From NCBI GenBank assembly GCA_000827325.1, contig KN832889.1, positions 533,389-597,388 of the forward strand: a stretch of 64,000 bases of DNA. Reading direction: 5' to 3'. Shown in pieces: positions 33,492 to 43,548 of the stretch. The stretch comes from Oidiodendron maius Zn. Lineage: Eukaryota > Ascomycota > Leotiomycetes > Myxotrichaceae. The stretch's first letter is position 1, and each line of letters opens with the position of its first letter. The notes under the pieces were generated by a model. The model was not told where the DNA came from, ran no database searches, and worked only from the letters and a program-made list of their open reading frames with translations. Both the position numbers and the translations under genes were made by a program.

Positions 33492-34949
33492 ATGGCAGCG
33501 GCAGCGAAATTTGGGGTTGATGCTAGTGAGTACCCCTGCAAACCTCTGTATAAATGGAACTTAGAACTAAAAACTCTTCCCTCGAGCCTTTTCCCGATCG
33601 CAAATAGCCAAGTTGCTTGAGGACACTGGCATCTGGAAAGAGGCACCTATTCTCACAGGGAGCACTAAGTTCGAACCGCTTCCAGATGTTAGGAATATCA
33701 TGATCACTGGAGGGGCGGGATTCATGTAAGTGGCCTAATGGCACAGATCACATACGTGGCTGCAGAGATCTGTAAGAGCCTTCTGCTGACTCCTGGACAG
33801 TGCCTCCTGGCTTGTACGGCATCTGACATTGACCTATCCCAATATATATAATATTATTTCCTTCGATAAGCTTGACTACTGTTCCTCCCTGAACAACACA
33901 CGAGTCCTTAACGATAAGCGGAACTTCACGTTCTACCATGGAGACATCACCCACCCCGACGAGGTAATGGACTGCCTCATAAAGCACAACATCGATACTA
34001 TCTTCCACTTCGCGGCACAGTCCCACGTTGATTTGAGCTTTGGAAACTCCTACGCTTTTACACACACGAACGTCTATGGCACCCATGTCCTCCTAGAAAG
34101 CGCAAAATCTATTAAAGTTAGGAAATTCATTCACGTCTCCACAGATGAGGTGTACGGCGAGGTCAAGGACAATACGGATGATCTACTAGAGACTAGCATC
34201 TTGGCCCCAACGAACCCATACGCAGCAAGCAAGGCAGCAGCAGAAATGCTTGTACATTCGTATCAAAAGAGCTTTAAGTTGCCTGTAATTATTGTCCGGA
34301 GCAACAATGTATATGGCCCCCACCAGTACCCCGAAAGTGAGTAGTAGCTTCTTTCCTACCTACAGAGATAGTAGCTGCGTTCTTGCCTACGAAGATTGTT
34401 GCTAACAAGCTGGCAGAAATTATCCCAAAATTCTGCTGTCTCCTACAGCGGGGACAGCCGGTAATCTTACATGGTGATGGAACTCCAACAAGGCGATATC
34501 TATACGCCGGAGACGCTGCCGACGCCTTCGACACGATCCTGCACAAGGGAACAATGGGCCAGATCTACAATATTGGTTCGTATGACGAGATCTCCAATCT
34601 GACGCTCTGCTCGAAGCTCATCGCGTATTGCAATATCCCATGCGATACGCAAGAGCAGCTACACCGGTGGGTGAAGCACACGCGAGACCGGCCGTTCAAC
34701 GACCAACGGTACGCAGTGGACGGGACGAAGCTACGCCAGCTCGGCTGGGACCAGAGAACGAGCTTCGTGAAAGGCCTGGCAATCACGGTGGATTGGTACC
34801 AGAGGTACGGTGAGAAGTGGTGGGGAGATATCACGCAGGTGCTCACCCCGTTTCCGACGGTGGCCGGTACGCGGCTGATCGCGAACGGGGAGCCTATAGA
34901 GGAGTTTGTAGAGGACATTGTGGTAAGTGGCGGGGATCATAGGCGCTAG
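33492..34949 (+). CDS. UDP-glucose 4,6-dehydratase (RmlB/RHM-like)
   Basis: NAD-dependent short-chain-type dehydratase that converts UDP-glucose to UDP-4-keto-6-deoxyglucose, the first step to UDP-rhamnose in fungi and plants. Four exons, 33492-33525, 33608-33725, 33801-34336 and 34417-34949. All joins are in phase, giving 406 residues. Landmarks: Rossmann fingerprint ITGGAGFIASWLVRHL (about residues 44-59), SFDKLDYCSSLNN, AQSHVDLSF, HVSTDEVYGE, the catalytic NPYAASKAAAE (Tyr191, Lys195) and SNNVYGPHQYPEKIIPKF formed across the last intron. The DE following ST is the dehydratase acid pair. A GTAAGT near 34921 could be another donor, so the last few residues are uncertain. Followed on the same strand by the reductase gene, so the two steps are encoded together. 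Confidence 0.93.
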
Positions 34950-35318
34950 CCAAGAGGCGGAAGGTCAATGGGGGGGGGAACGCTGTACATTGTTAGGGAG
35001 CGGATCCCATGGCAGCAGGAGCAGGAGGCTAGGGTACGTGTACTTTGTTGGCGGTGTTGTACGTACAGTAGTTGACGCTGTGGATAAACACGCACCCCTA
35101 CTAGCAATTTACTACGATGTGTGCAGTTGCAGCAGACTAATGATCTTACTGTACTGTAACTCCAGCCGACGTTCCTCCGCTATCTAAGCGATAGCAATGG
35201 CTGTTGGCGGAGGGGATACGAAGCATTCTCGTTCTCCACGTCGCATGATCTCGGCCCGCTGAACTTATAAACTTAATATGCCATATCTGGTACTCATCTC
35301 TCCACTATAGCAACGTCA
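34950..35318. other. Spacer between the two nucleotide-sugar genes
   Basis: 370 bp including the promoter of the epimerase/reductase. No separate gene seen. Confidence 0.4.
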
Positions 35319-36326
35319 ATGGCAGTATCAAAGCCAGTATTTCTCATCTGGGGCGGAGAGGGCTGGGTGGCAGCCCACTTGAAGACCCTACTAGAGAGCC
35401 AAGGTATTAGTTGTCCGTAATAACGGTCTCAGTTACTAATACGCGTAACAGGAAAGGAAGTCTATTCGACAACAGTCCGTATGCAGAATAGAGAAGCTGT
35501 GACTGCTGAGCTTGAGAAGGTCATGCCTACACATGTTCTCAATGCTGCTGGCTCTACGGGACGGCCTAATGTCGATTGGTGTGAGGACCACAAGGAGGAG
35601 ACAGTAAGGAATAATGTTATTGGCGCGCTAAACCTGACCGATATATGCTTCCTAAAAGGCATTCACATTACTGTGTTTGCTACGGGCTGTATATATAACT
35701 ACGATGACAAGCACCCTGTTGGTGGCCCAGGGTATGCCGAGACAGACAAGGCTAACTTTGACGGCTCATTTTACTCGGAAACCAAAGCTCATGTTGAGGA
35801 GGTTAGTATATCACGAAGCTAAACTATTATAGTTGTAAGGTATCATAGTTGTAAAAGGTGGTCTAACCTATGGCAGGTCATGAAATACTATACTAACTGC
35901 CTTATCCTACGATTACGGATGCCTGTCAGCGACGACCTCCACCCCCGCAACTTCGTCACTAAGATCACTAAGTATGAACGTGTTGTTGATATCCCCAACT
36001 CCAACACTATTCTACACGACCTTCTTCCTGTTTCCATCCTACTAGCCGAGCATAACGAGACCGGCATCTATAACTTTACCAACCCAGGCGCTATTTCGCA
36101 TAATGAGGTGCTTAGTCTCTTTAAGCAATATGTCCGACCAAGCTTCACGTGGAAGAACTTCACTCTGGAAGAGCAGTCAAAGGTGATCAAAGCAGGACGG
36201 AGCAATTGTAAGCTAGATACCACCAAGCTATCCAACAAGCTAAAGGAGTACAACTTCGAGGTGCCAGAGATCTACGAGGCGTATCGGAACTGTTTCCAAA
36301 GGATGGCCGCGGCTGGTGTAAATTAG
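35319..36326 (+). CDS. UDP-4-keto-6-deoxyglucose 3,5-epimerase/4-reductase (UER1-like)
   Basis: Bifunctional epimerase/reductase of the plant/fungal NRS-ER type that turns UDP-4-keto-6-deoxyglucose into UDP-rhamnose using NADPH. Three exons, 35319-35403, 35452-35801 and 35877-36326, in phase, giving 294 residues, the normal size. Landmarks: N-terminal WGGEGWVAAHLKTLLESQG (equivalent of the G-x-x-GWxG cofactor loop), the signature AGSTGRPNVDWCEDHKEE, NNVIGALNLTDIC, ATGCIYNYDDKHPVGG, and the catalytic SFYSETKAHVEE (Tyr-x-x-x-Lys), then ILRLRMPVS. The cofactor loop has Gly-Glu-Gly-Trp-Val instead of the usual TGxxGWIG, a mild deviation. Together with the preceding dehydratase this makes a complete two-gene UDP-6-deoxysugar route. 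Confidence 0.93.
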
Positions 36327-36659
36327 GTTCATGATTCCCTTCTTTATAGCAAGCATTTATAAGAGCTCAATCTCAGCGGGCGCTTCTTATATTGTAAATA
36401 ATGCCTCTTATATTCATGCTATGTAGATAACAAATTAAGGTTATAGAGTAAGACTATTAAGGCCAAGTACAGTAAAATAAAATTTTAGCATTTAGTTAAA
36501 ACTAAGAGCTTAACATGTTGCAACTCTTCTACACTATAGAGTCTATCTTAGTTATAGTAGATATTATAAAGTATACATTTTCTTTTAAAATCCTTCTTTA
36601 TAGCTTTAACTCTCTTTTTCTTTATTAGTAGCTTATTTAACTTATTTATATAAATATCA
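36327..36659. other. A/T-rich spacer
   Basis: Strongly A/T-rich with TTTATTA-type runs. No gene seen. Confidence 0.4.
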
Positions 36660-37046
36660 ATGAGTACTTGTGTTCTAGAAGTGGCCGTCCCGGAAAGTCT
36701 CATGCAACTAAACTGTGATGCCGAACGCCGGATAAAGAACGATCTCTCTCATGTGAGTCAAGTGATCACCGTAAAAATATACCCTTATAGGCACGAGACA
36801 AATTTTGCTATCTGGAGGAAGTCAGCCGGAGGGGAGGCTGACAAAGTCGCAGAAGCTACTATAGAGCTGCGAGACGGCCTGTCGCGGGTTCGGCCCAGGA
36901 TACAGTTTCGGCTCTCCTTTGAAGAGCTGCTTAAGTGGCCTCCCAGGCGCGGGGGCACCAAAAAGGATATAATATTCATGGCACGCGACTTGGGCGGTGT
37001 GGCCCACAGGGTCTGGCATGGCAGGGGGTTGATCCCTCGTGGATAA
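36660..37046 (+). CDS. Hypothetical protein, 128 aa
   Basis: Open frame with no recognised family. Codon use looks coding-like in the middle (residues 20-110), with a mixed charged composition and a segment reading LSFEELLKWPPRRGG. It could be a small protein, an exon of a larger gene, or a fragment left from a rearrangement. It sits in A/T-rich sequence between the sugar-nucleotide genes and the lipocalin-like gene. No start-site or splice evidence; low confidence. Confidence 0.35.
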   Translation: MSTCVLEVAVPESLMQLNCDAERRIKNDLSHVSQVITVKIYPYRHETNFAIWRKSAGGEADKVAEATIELRDGLSRVRPRIQFRLSFEELLKWPPRRGGTKKDIIFMARDLGGVAHRVWHGRGLIPRG

Positions 37047-37528
37047 CAGATGGACTAGGTAATTGGCTTCTGGGGGTAGGGGTATTCTCAAAGCATAGGT
37101 TGAAACGGTCGCTGTTCTAATAAGATCCCATCCTTGGCTGAAGGCTGACTGATGTCGCTCTCCATCAATATCCTCTTCTTTAAGGATAGTATTTCACCAC
37201 TCTCGATTCTTTGTTCTAGCGCGTCAAGCCTTAAAAATTAATTTAACTAAAAGCTCTTTTTAAGTGAAATGAACCATTTGTATATGATTGAGTATGATGG
37301 AGGTGCTACTTGAAGGAAATTGGGCCTTTCTAAATATCCACAGCAATGGATTATGGACATTCGTTTGAAAATATCATTCAGACCTTTTGAAAATTTTATT
37401 CCTAAATCTAATATTATAAGTGAAATAGATCCCCACTAGTAAAACTACAATGTTATCTAGCTGTGGTGGATGGAAAGAAAGCAAAGTGGTTATCGTCTAG
37501 AAAAATCCGGAATAGGCTGTGATTAAAT
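37047..37528. other. Intergenic
   Basis: 3' side of the lipocalin-like gene. Nothing recognised. Confidence 0.4.
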
Positions 37529-38371
37529 CTACATTAGCTCTTGATCCAACCTGACTGCACAGAATGCAAACTTACCATTCGTCTCGCAAGTAGCATTGCA
37601 AATTGGGTACAACTCTCCATTACGAGCACCGTCCTGCTTTAACGGCTTTACCTGACCAGCCAGAGTGATCAGCTCCTGGTTTCCCAATACGCTCAATCCT
37701 TCGTGGATGGCATATATGGTTGCGTTGGCAACTCCCCTGTCGCTACGGCTGATAATATCAAAAGCACTTTGGTTCTGACCCACTGCGGGAGTCTCGTACA
37801 GAACCACATACGGCACGCTGACGGCGTCATAGCCCCAGGCAATGACTTCCCAAGTGTTGTTCACGACGTTCGCGGGAGGAGGCGGGACCCAGTCGTAGGA
37901 ATCGTGCTGTTTGATGCCACCTACCACAGTGGGCGTGTCGACGCCGTAGAATAAAAATATCTCGCTACTGTTCGCCGTTTGCCAGGATACCAGGTCGGTC
38001 AACGAATCGTCGTAGGTGTTCGGCTCACGCGGACTGAGCGTCCATTGCATGTTGCGCCAGCTCTGGTAGTTTGCCGAGTTAGAGTGAGTAAAGTACCATG
38101 TTCCAAGCATCCAACCATCTGGAATTGGCGTCCATGTGGCGTCTTTCCCGTCTCCAAAAGTTGGAGGCGTCCGGATAATGGCGGGGTGCGGAGGGGATTG
38201 GCGGGAAGTCAAGACGGAGAGGGAAAGGCCTAGCTCTGTCAATGCCTGCACTTGTTCCTATTTTGAAACTTATTTACCTGGCTGAGATCCGGTTTCCGGA
38301 TCCGTAGAAAATGAATTTCCAAGGGCCAATAGAGCCGCGATGGCCATATATGTAGGCGTAGAGAACAGCAT
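37529..38371 (-). CDS. Secreted lipocalin-like (calycin-type) protein of unknown function
   Basis: Two exons, 38278-38371 and about 37529-38229. The 48-nt intron (GTAAAT...GCTAG) gives 264 residues; an acceptor 6 nt earlier is also in frame. Residues 1-22 (MLFSTPTYMAIAALLALGNS) are a signal peptide. The mature part has a lipocalin-like opening (DGWMLGTWYFTHSNSANYQS, the G-x-W motif), alternating beta-strand-like segments (VPYVVLYETPAV), possible N-glycosylation sites, and four cysteines near the C-terminus (CNATCETNGKFAFC). I do not recognise a characterised homologue. Fungal calycin-fold proteins in clusters include pericyclases, so a catalytic or ligand-binding role is possible but unproven. 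No membrane segment apart from the signal peptide. Confidence 0.6.
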
Positions 38372-39555
38372 GGTTTTCAATGATAGAAGAGGAAGTAAAG
38401 GTAGAACTGATTTTGACCACGAATTGAAATAGATGACGAGAGCAAGAAAATTGATTTAAGCTCATGTTATATACAAATTCTCAACGGTCTGGAACAACAT
38501 TATTGCCGTTGCATTGCGGCCAGGTTTTATTCCGCCGATTATCCCGAGGCAACGGCTTCGCCGCTCCCGTACGCAATACCCCCTGTGAGATCAGCTCTAA
38601 GTGGGCAATTATACGATGATACCATGACATAAATTTAAAGGGGGAGGCAACGGAAGTCAAGAAACAGAAGAATACACAGAACGGAGAGAGAGCACCACTC
38701 GATGGAGAAGAGATTAAAAGGATCGAGTAAGAAGGCTAAGCTTAGCGGAAGGATTCGTCGGCAATACCGAGAAAACGGCCCAGCTAAATCCCGTCTGCTA
38801 GCAGCTAAATCCCGCTCACCTTTCTGCTTTAGGAGCCAATGACTTGGCCCATCACATGTACCTGCGCCACGGTACTTTTTCTTTCGCAATCATATGTACC
38901 TTTTATGCTTTGCAACATCAACATCTAGCACCCTCGATTGTTTTTAACCCTACCAGCGCCATCACTAGACTTAATAGCTAATATTTTAGAAAAATTGTAG
39001 AAAGCTTAAAAAAAAGTATTAATTATACTATATAATAGGAAACTAGTTATAAATAAAGGATATAAATTTTTAGTATAGATTTACTCTAGAATAAACTCTG
39101 ATATTTTTTGTGCTAGTAAAGCATATAATATTCTTATAGACACCCTATAACATTAAACCTATCAGTAAGAACAGTTGGAGAACTGTAGTTACCAACCAGT
39201 TCATTGACGATAACGTTCACATGGGTCAGACTATTCTTTAAAGGGGTCCGTTCTCGTTCAACTGATACGTTTGGCATTGCAAAACGTATCGATCTTCCCG
39301 TCTTGACATAGTGTTGCCCTCCGGCCTCAATGCAGGCGAACGACCTGGACGGCAAAATTTACGAACACTGATGCCCCTTCGACAGCCATGACGCTACATT
39401 ACTACATCTGGTGCTGCGATTCGAAAGCCGAATTCAATCTTCACACGGGCGAAGCCAAACTGCGGCATCCTGGAGGCACTGGTCGCTCTACTTCATACGA
39501 AATACATTACTCTCTGCAGCTAGCGCAGTCTCAAATACATGATACACCAGATACT
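38372..39555. other. Intergenic, 1.2 kb
   Basis: 5' side of the lipocalin-like gene and 3' side of noxA. 38980-39125 is A/T-rich. The small frames show no family features. Confidence 0.4.
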
Positions 39556-41436
39556 CTAGAAATGCTCTTTCCAGAAAGAGAAGTGCACATCCCGGGAAGT
39601 AGCAATCCTACAGGCCTTCTTGATATCTCGTGCGGCAGCATTAGGGCCTATTTTTGCGTGGTCAGTCCTGAGGTCAAATGACACGAGTTGCCCTGGCTTA
39701 CCACAAAAGTAAACACCAATGTTCATTCTCATAGATCCGTCTAACCAGTTAAGATAGGTTCCTTTCTGGATACCTTCTCTCATGCCGGTAAAGAGTCTAG
39801 CAAAGTCAGGGCGACCGAAATTAGTTCGAGACTTCAGCTCAGTCAAGGGATCGGTCGCAGCACCAACAGTGTTAAGCACGATGTTCTGCGCCGTATCGAT
39901 ATCGAGCCTCTGAGTCAGGTACGTATGAATACGTAAGAATTCCTGGCCGCCGTTCCCAGGCAGGTTTGCAGCTTCCTGGCTCTGCGATTCGAGAGATGAA
40001 AGAAGGTCTTGGAACCACTCAAAGGAGGTGGTATCCTTACAGACCCAGATGAACTCGACTCGGCGGAGACGAGTAGGTGCATTTGGTTTTTGTCGTAGAT
40101 GCCAGATATTCTTGAGAATAGCCGCCCATGGCGTGACTCCAATACCAGTCCCGATCAGCACTGCGATTTCATTGTCAAAGACATCCTCGGCTGGAGCTCC
40201 ATATGGCCCATCAACCCGAATCTCGGGCATCTGCTGGCCATTCTGTAGAGCCACTTCGTATATGCCCATAGGATCAACCCCATCATAAAGCTTGGCCTGA
40301 GCGCTGCCGGCACCAAGGGCATCAGCGAGCGCACGTGTGAAATCGCCAATTTGTCTAATGTGGACAGAAATATAGGGATCGAATGGGCAAGAGGTGATGG
40401 TGAAAGGGTGCCATTGTTGCCTCGACACTGAAGGGACGTTAAGGAACAGCCATTGGCCCGCCTTATATTTCATCGATGGCTTGGTAAACTGGATCTCTAT
40501 AGCATCTATAAAGCGTCAGTCAAGGTCCAATTTGCGGAAGGGTCTGCTTTCACCATATGGATGGCGCACAACTCGAACAATCTTAGTATCCCTTCGAGAT
40601 CGGATTTCTCGATAGACACGTTCAATCAGATACAATCCACCGCCCCACAGCTCCCAGCGCCAGCCTTCATATCCTATACAATGGTTCCAGAAGCTGGTCC
40701 CAGCTAAAGGAGAGAACGGGTTGGCAGTGTCTCGGACAAAACATCCCGTGGCGTGGGTATAAAGTGCAAGAAGGAACGGAACGAAAAGATGATGCGTATA
40801 CCAGAAAGTCTCAAAAGACTGTTGGCGGATCTTGGCATGAGCAGTCGTGTACATGAGAAGCATGCATAACAGCATGATATGGCCTGTGATCCCACCGGCT
40901 TCGGCGTAATGGATTTGGATAGCTGTAACCTTTCGGATCTGGGTTTTCTCGACATTGAAGAAGCTAGGAAAGTTAGCCGCTGCGTAAAGCTCTTGGCTGG
41001 GTAAAAGGAACTCACTTCACATAGTGAGCACAAACGTGGGCAATGGTATAGAACAACAACGAATAGGCAACTTGGCGATGAAACCACTGTGATTCGTCAA
41101 GTGGTAAGAACCTAAGTTTAGGTCTAAGGTATCTTAGGATATTTCGACACATTGGCAGGAGGATCATGGCAGCATCCACAGACAGGACGAGGCCGGCGCC
41201 TCGTGATATCCAGACAGAGTATTTCAGCGTGTTCAGACCCGCCAGTCTCGAGTTAGCTTGTTGGGTCTTCCTATCAAGGCATATGAGTTTTAAGACCATA
41301 AAATGTGTTGACACGTAACCCACCATCCCAGAACAAATAGTCCAATGTGAAAGCCATGGAATAAGAAATTGAACAGCAACTTTGAAGCCCTTGCCTGAGC
41401 CTTTAACACATTCCAGAAACCCATCTTGTCCCTCAT
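39556..41436 (-). CDS. noxA: NADPH oxidase NoxA (gp91phox-like)
   Basis: Membrane flavocytochrome that passes electrons from NADPH through FAD and two haems to O2, producing superoxide used in fungal differentiation and infection. Five exons, 41324-41436, 41016-41270, 40554-40963, 39702-40505 and 39556-39647, all in phase, giving 557 residues (NoxA is about 550). Start MRDKMGFWNVLKAQ; a longer open frame upstream to 41658 looks like leader. Landmarks: FHGFHIGLFVLGW, SVWISRGAGLVLSVD, haem histidines in WFHRQVAYSLL, IAHVCAHYVNFF and TFWYTHHLFVPF, the FAD motif WHPFTITS, the NADPH-binding IGTGIGVTPWAAILKN, GVYFCGPNAAARD and the typical C-terminus FSFWKEHF. The last intron is in frame (54 nt), so only homology reveals it. 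No EF-hands, consistent with NoxA/NoxB rather than NoxC. A solo LTR lies 278 bp upstream. Confidence 0.95.
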
Positions 41437-41714
41437 GCCCTCGAGTGTGAATGTTTGGTGTTTATTTCCTCGGCCCGCAAGGCGTCGACTAGATGCGCAG
41501 CCGACAGTATGGCAACCTCTGAAAGAATAAGGAGGTCTCTGAAAATGTTCGGTATTAAAAGTGAGCGGTAATACTAGAAATGAACGAATATCTACTAAAG
41601 GAAGAATAGAGGACTCTAGGGCAAAGAAGAGTCTGAGGATAGATAAAGCGATCTCCATCGGAGCAAAAGGTCCGCCAGATGGATCGGCACGTGAGCGGTA
41701 CCAACGGTTCGTCT
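41437..41714. promoter_or_regulatory. Proximal noxA upstream region, bounded by a solo LTR
   Basis: 278 bp between the noxA start codon and the solo LTR. This is all that remains of the adjacent original 5' flank. Confidence 0.4.
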
Positions 41715-41967
41715 TGTCAGAGTTTGCTTATATAATTGATACCCAATCCGGTGGATTGAAGCCCAACCCTAGAAGCATATAAACCCCTAAGCCAGAGGGT
41801 TATATCCTTAATTAATTGAAGCACTTACACACACTTTACAGCTGCATTTACGTGCCCTTTTACGGTTCATTGTTCTGCCAGTATAACCTGTAGAGGATAT
41901 TACCGATACGTTGTAGTTGTAGCCGTATTAAGTTTAGCGCTGCATTGCTCGTAAACCTGACACGTCT
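41710..41967 (+). mobile_element. Solo LTR of the copia element, with 5-bp target duplication
   Basis: A 248-bp copy (41715-41962) of the same LTR that flanks the element at 45.8-51.0 kb. It starts TGTCAGAGTTTGC and ends AAACCTGACA, giving TG...CA ends with the inverted termini TGTCAG/CTGACA. It is flanked by the perfect direct repeat CGTCT (41710-41714 and 41963-41967). No internal region is present, so the interior was lost by LTR-LTR recombination. Only a few mismatches separate it from the other two LTRs. Confidence 0.96.
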
Positions 41968-43548
41968 GAGTACCGGTATGAAATCGTCGGTCGCTTCCCT
42001 GTAGCGAAGGTCTCTGTGCATGCCATCTGGACTGTAATAGGAAGGACACTAATAATCCTGGGTCTTCGGGAAGGGATGAGATGTCACAGAAGGCTTCGGG
42101 GGAAGTGGTGCGGCTCGAGGTGCGGCGTCGGACCTGCTAGTATCTAATAATCGGCGACTCGCGAGGTAGGGAGTTGAGGTGGTGTTCCGAGCACCCTGTC
42201 AGTGCGAGTTTAGCTCCATACAATTCACGTCTCATGTCTGATTCCCAGCCCGGCAATGCTTCAGGACTGGACGACGCACCTCCCTGTCGACGGGTCTGCT
42301 TGGCGAAAGCTGTCTTCCATCGCTGTGTAAATCGTGTCCGGGGTGTCAGGGGACTCGTCGATTAATCGTCTCATGCAGTCAGCACAGGCCAGAAGATACT
42401 TGACGTTTTCGGAGAAGCTAAAAAGGGCTGGGATTAGGCCATCGAACGAATGCAAAGAGTCCTAGATCGCCTGTCGCGTTTCTAGCCTGGAGACATTAAA
42501 GATCTGTCCGCTTAGTAGCTTGCCTTGGTTACTTTGCGCATCCAGCCTAGAGTATCTCGGGGCCTTCAGCTCTAAGGCTCGGATTATTCGTTGGTCGATT
42601 CTCTGCAGGGCCGTGAGATTGTGCTGAGGATCAGTACTTCATTGACTCGGCGAGAGGGACAACTGAGCTTCCAGAGCCTGGCGTCTATTGCGTTGTCACC
42701 ACAGAGACAGCTATCTAACACCGCCATCAACAGCGTCCGTTTTCTCCCGAGACGCTCTTTTCGTACGTGTCTAGCGCCTAGTGATCTTATTAACCTTAAG
42801 TGTAATTATGATAAGTGCAATTACATATAGTGGCCTTACCCTACTAACATTACCTGTTATCGCCAAAGTGATTTTGCCGTAGTATTAAAACTTTATTAGT
42901 TCTTTTAATATAACAGTTAATAGCTATTTCTTTATTATAACTTATATTTATTTAAGTTAATATAGAATTAACATATAGATTATTTATAGTATAAGTAGAC
43001 CAATAAAGGTTTAATATATATATAAAATATTACTACTATTACTACACCTGGCTTCGCCCTATAGCTCCTACCTAAACAATATCTCTTTTGCTACTACCTA
43101 AAGCTATATATCCTGACTCTAATGCTGCCTTTACTGCAGTTTAATTGCATGCAAAAGAGCATGGTTGTGGAATTACTAAACATAACAAAAAGCCTAATAG
43201 GGTTATATTGCTTACAATCGTGCAGGTAAATACCAGTCAAAGGGCAAGGATCTAGCTGTTGATACGTCTAAACAACGGAAGGCAACTAATCCATCGCTCA
43301 CGGCGGGCTCGCACCTGTTGAAGTGTTTTAATTTTACACCACCTCAGTCAGAAGCGTCGCACAGTTGCTTGATCCCCCCCCCCCCAACGTGCAGTAACAA
43401 CAACTTGGAGAGCCGTCGTGTAGCATATCCCGGAAGGTGCGGCAGAGTTCCCTTTCTTCGCTCATGATGAATGTTTTGTGTATTCTTGAAAAACAGAGCC
43501 TTCCCATAATCTAAGAAAACTCCGAGCCAAAGTTCTACAGGGCGTCTC
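41968..43548. other. Intergenic, 1.6 kb, partly A/T-rich
   Basis: 42100-42800 has moderate GC and short open frames on both strands, for example 42261-42455 (-) and 42591-42830 (+), that could be remnants of a decayed gene, but no family was recognised. 42830-43090 is very A/T-rich. A run of about 10-11 C lies at 43374-43384. Confidence 0.4.

Noticed and set aside
39648-39701. Extra 18 residues in noxA between FCG and PNAAARD
   Set aside because: They are an unspliced in-frame intron with GTAAGC...AATAG ends; removing it gives the family-standard sequence.
41437-41658. Upstream extension of the noxA frame to 41658
   Set aside because: The 74 extra residues do not resemble NoxA N-termini, which begin just before GFWNVLKAQ.
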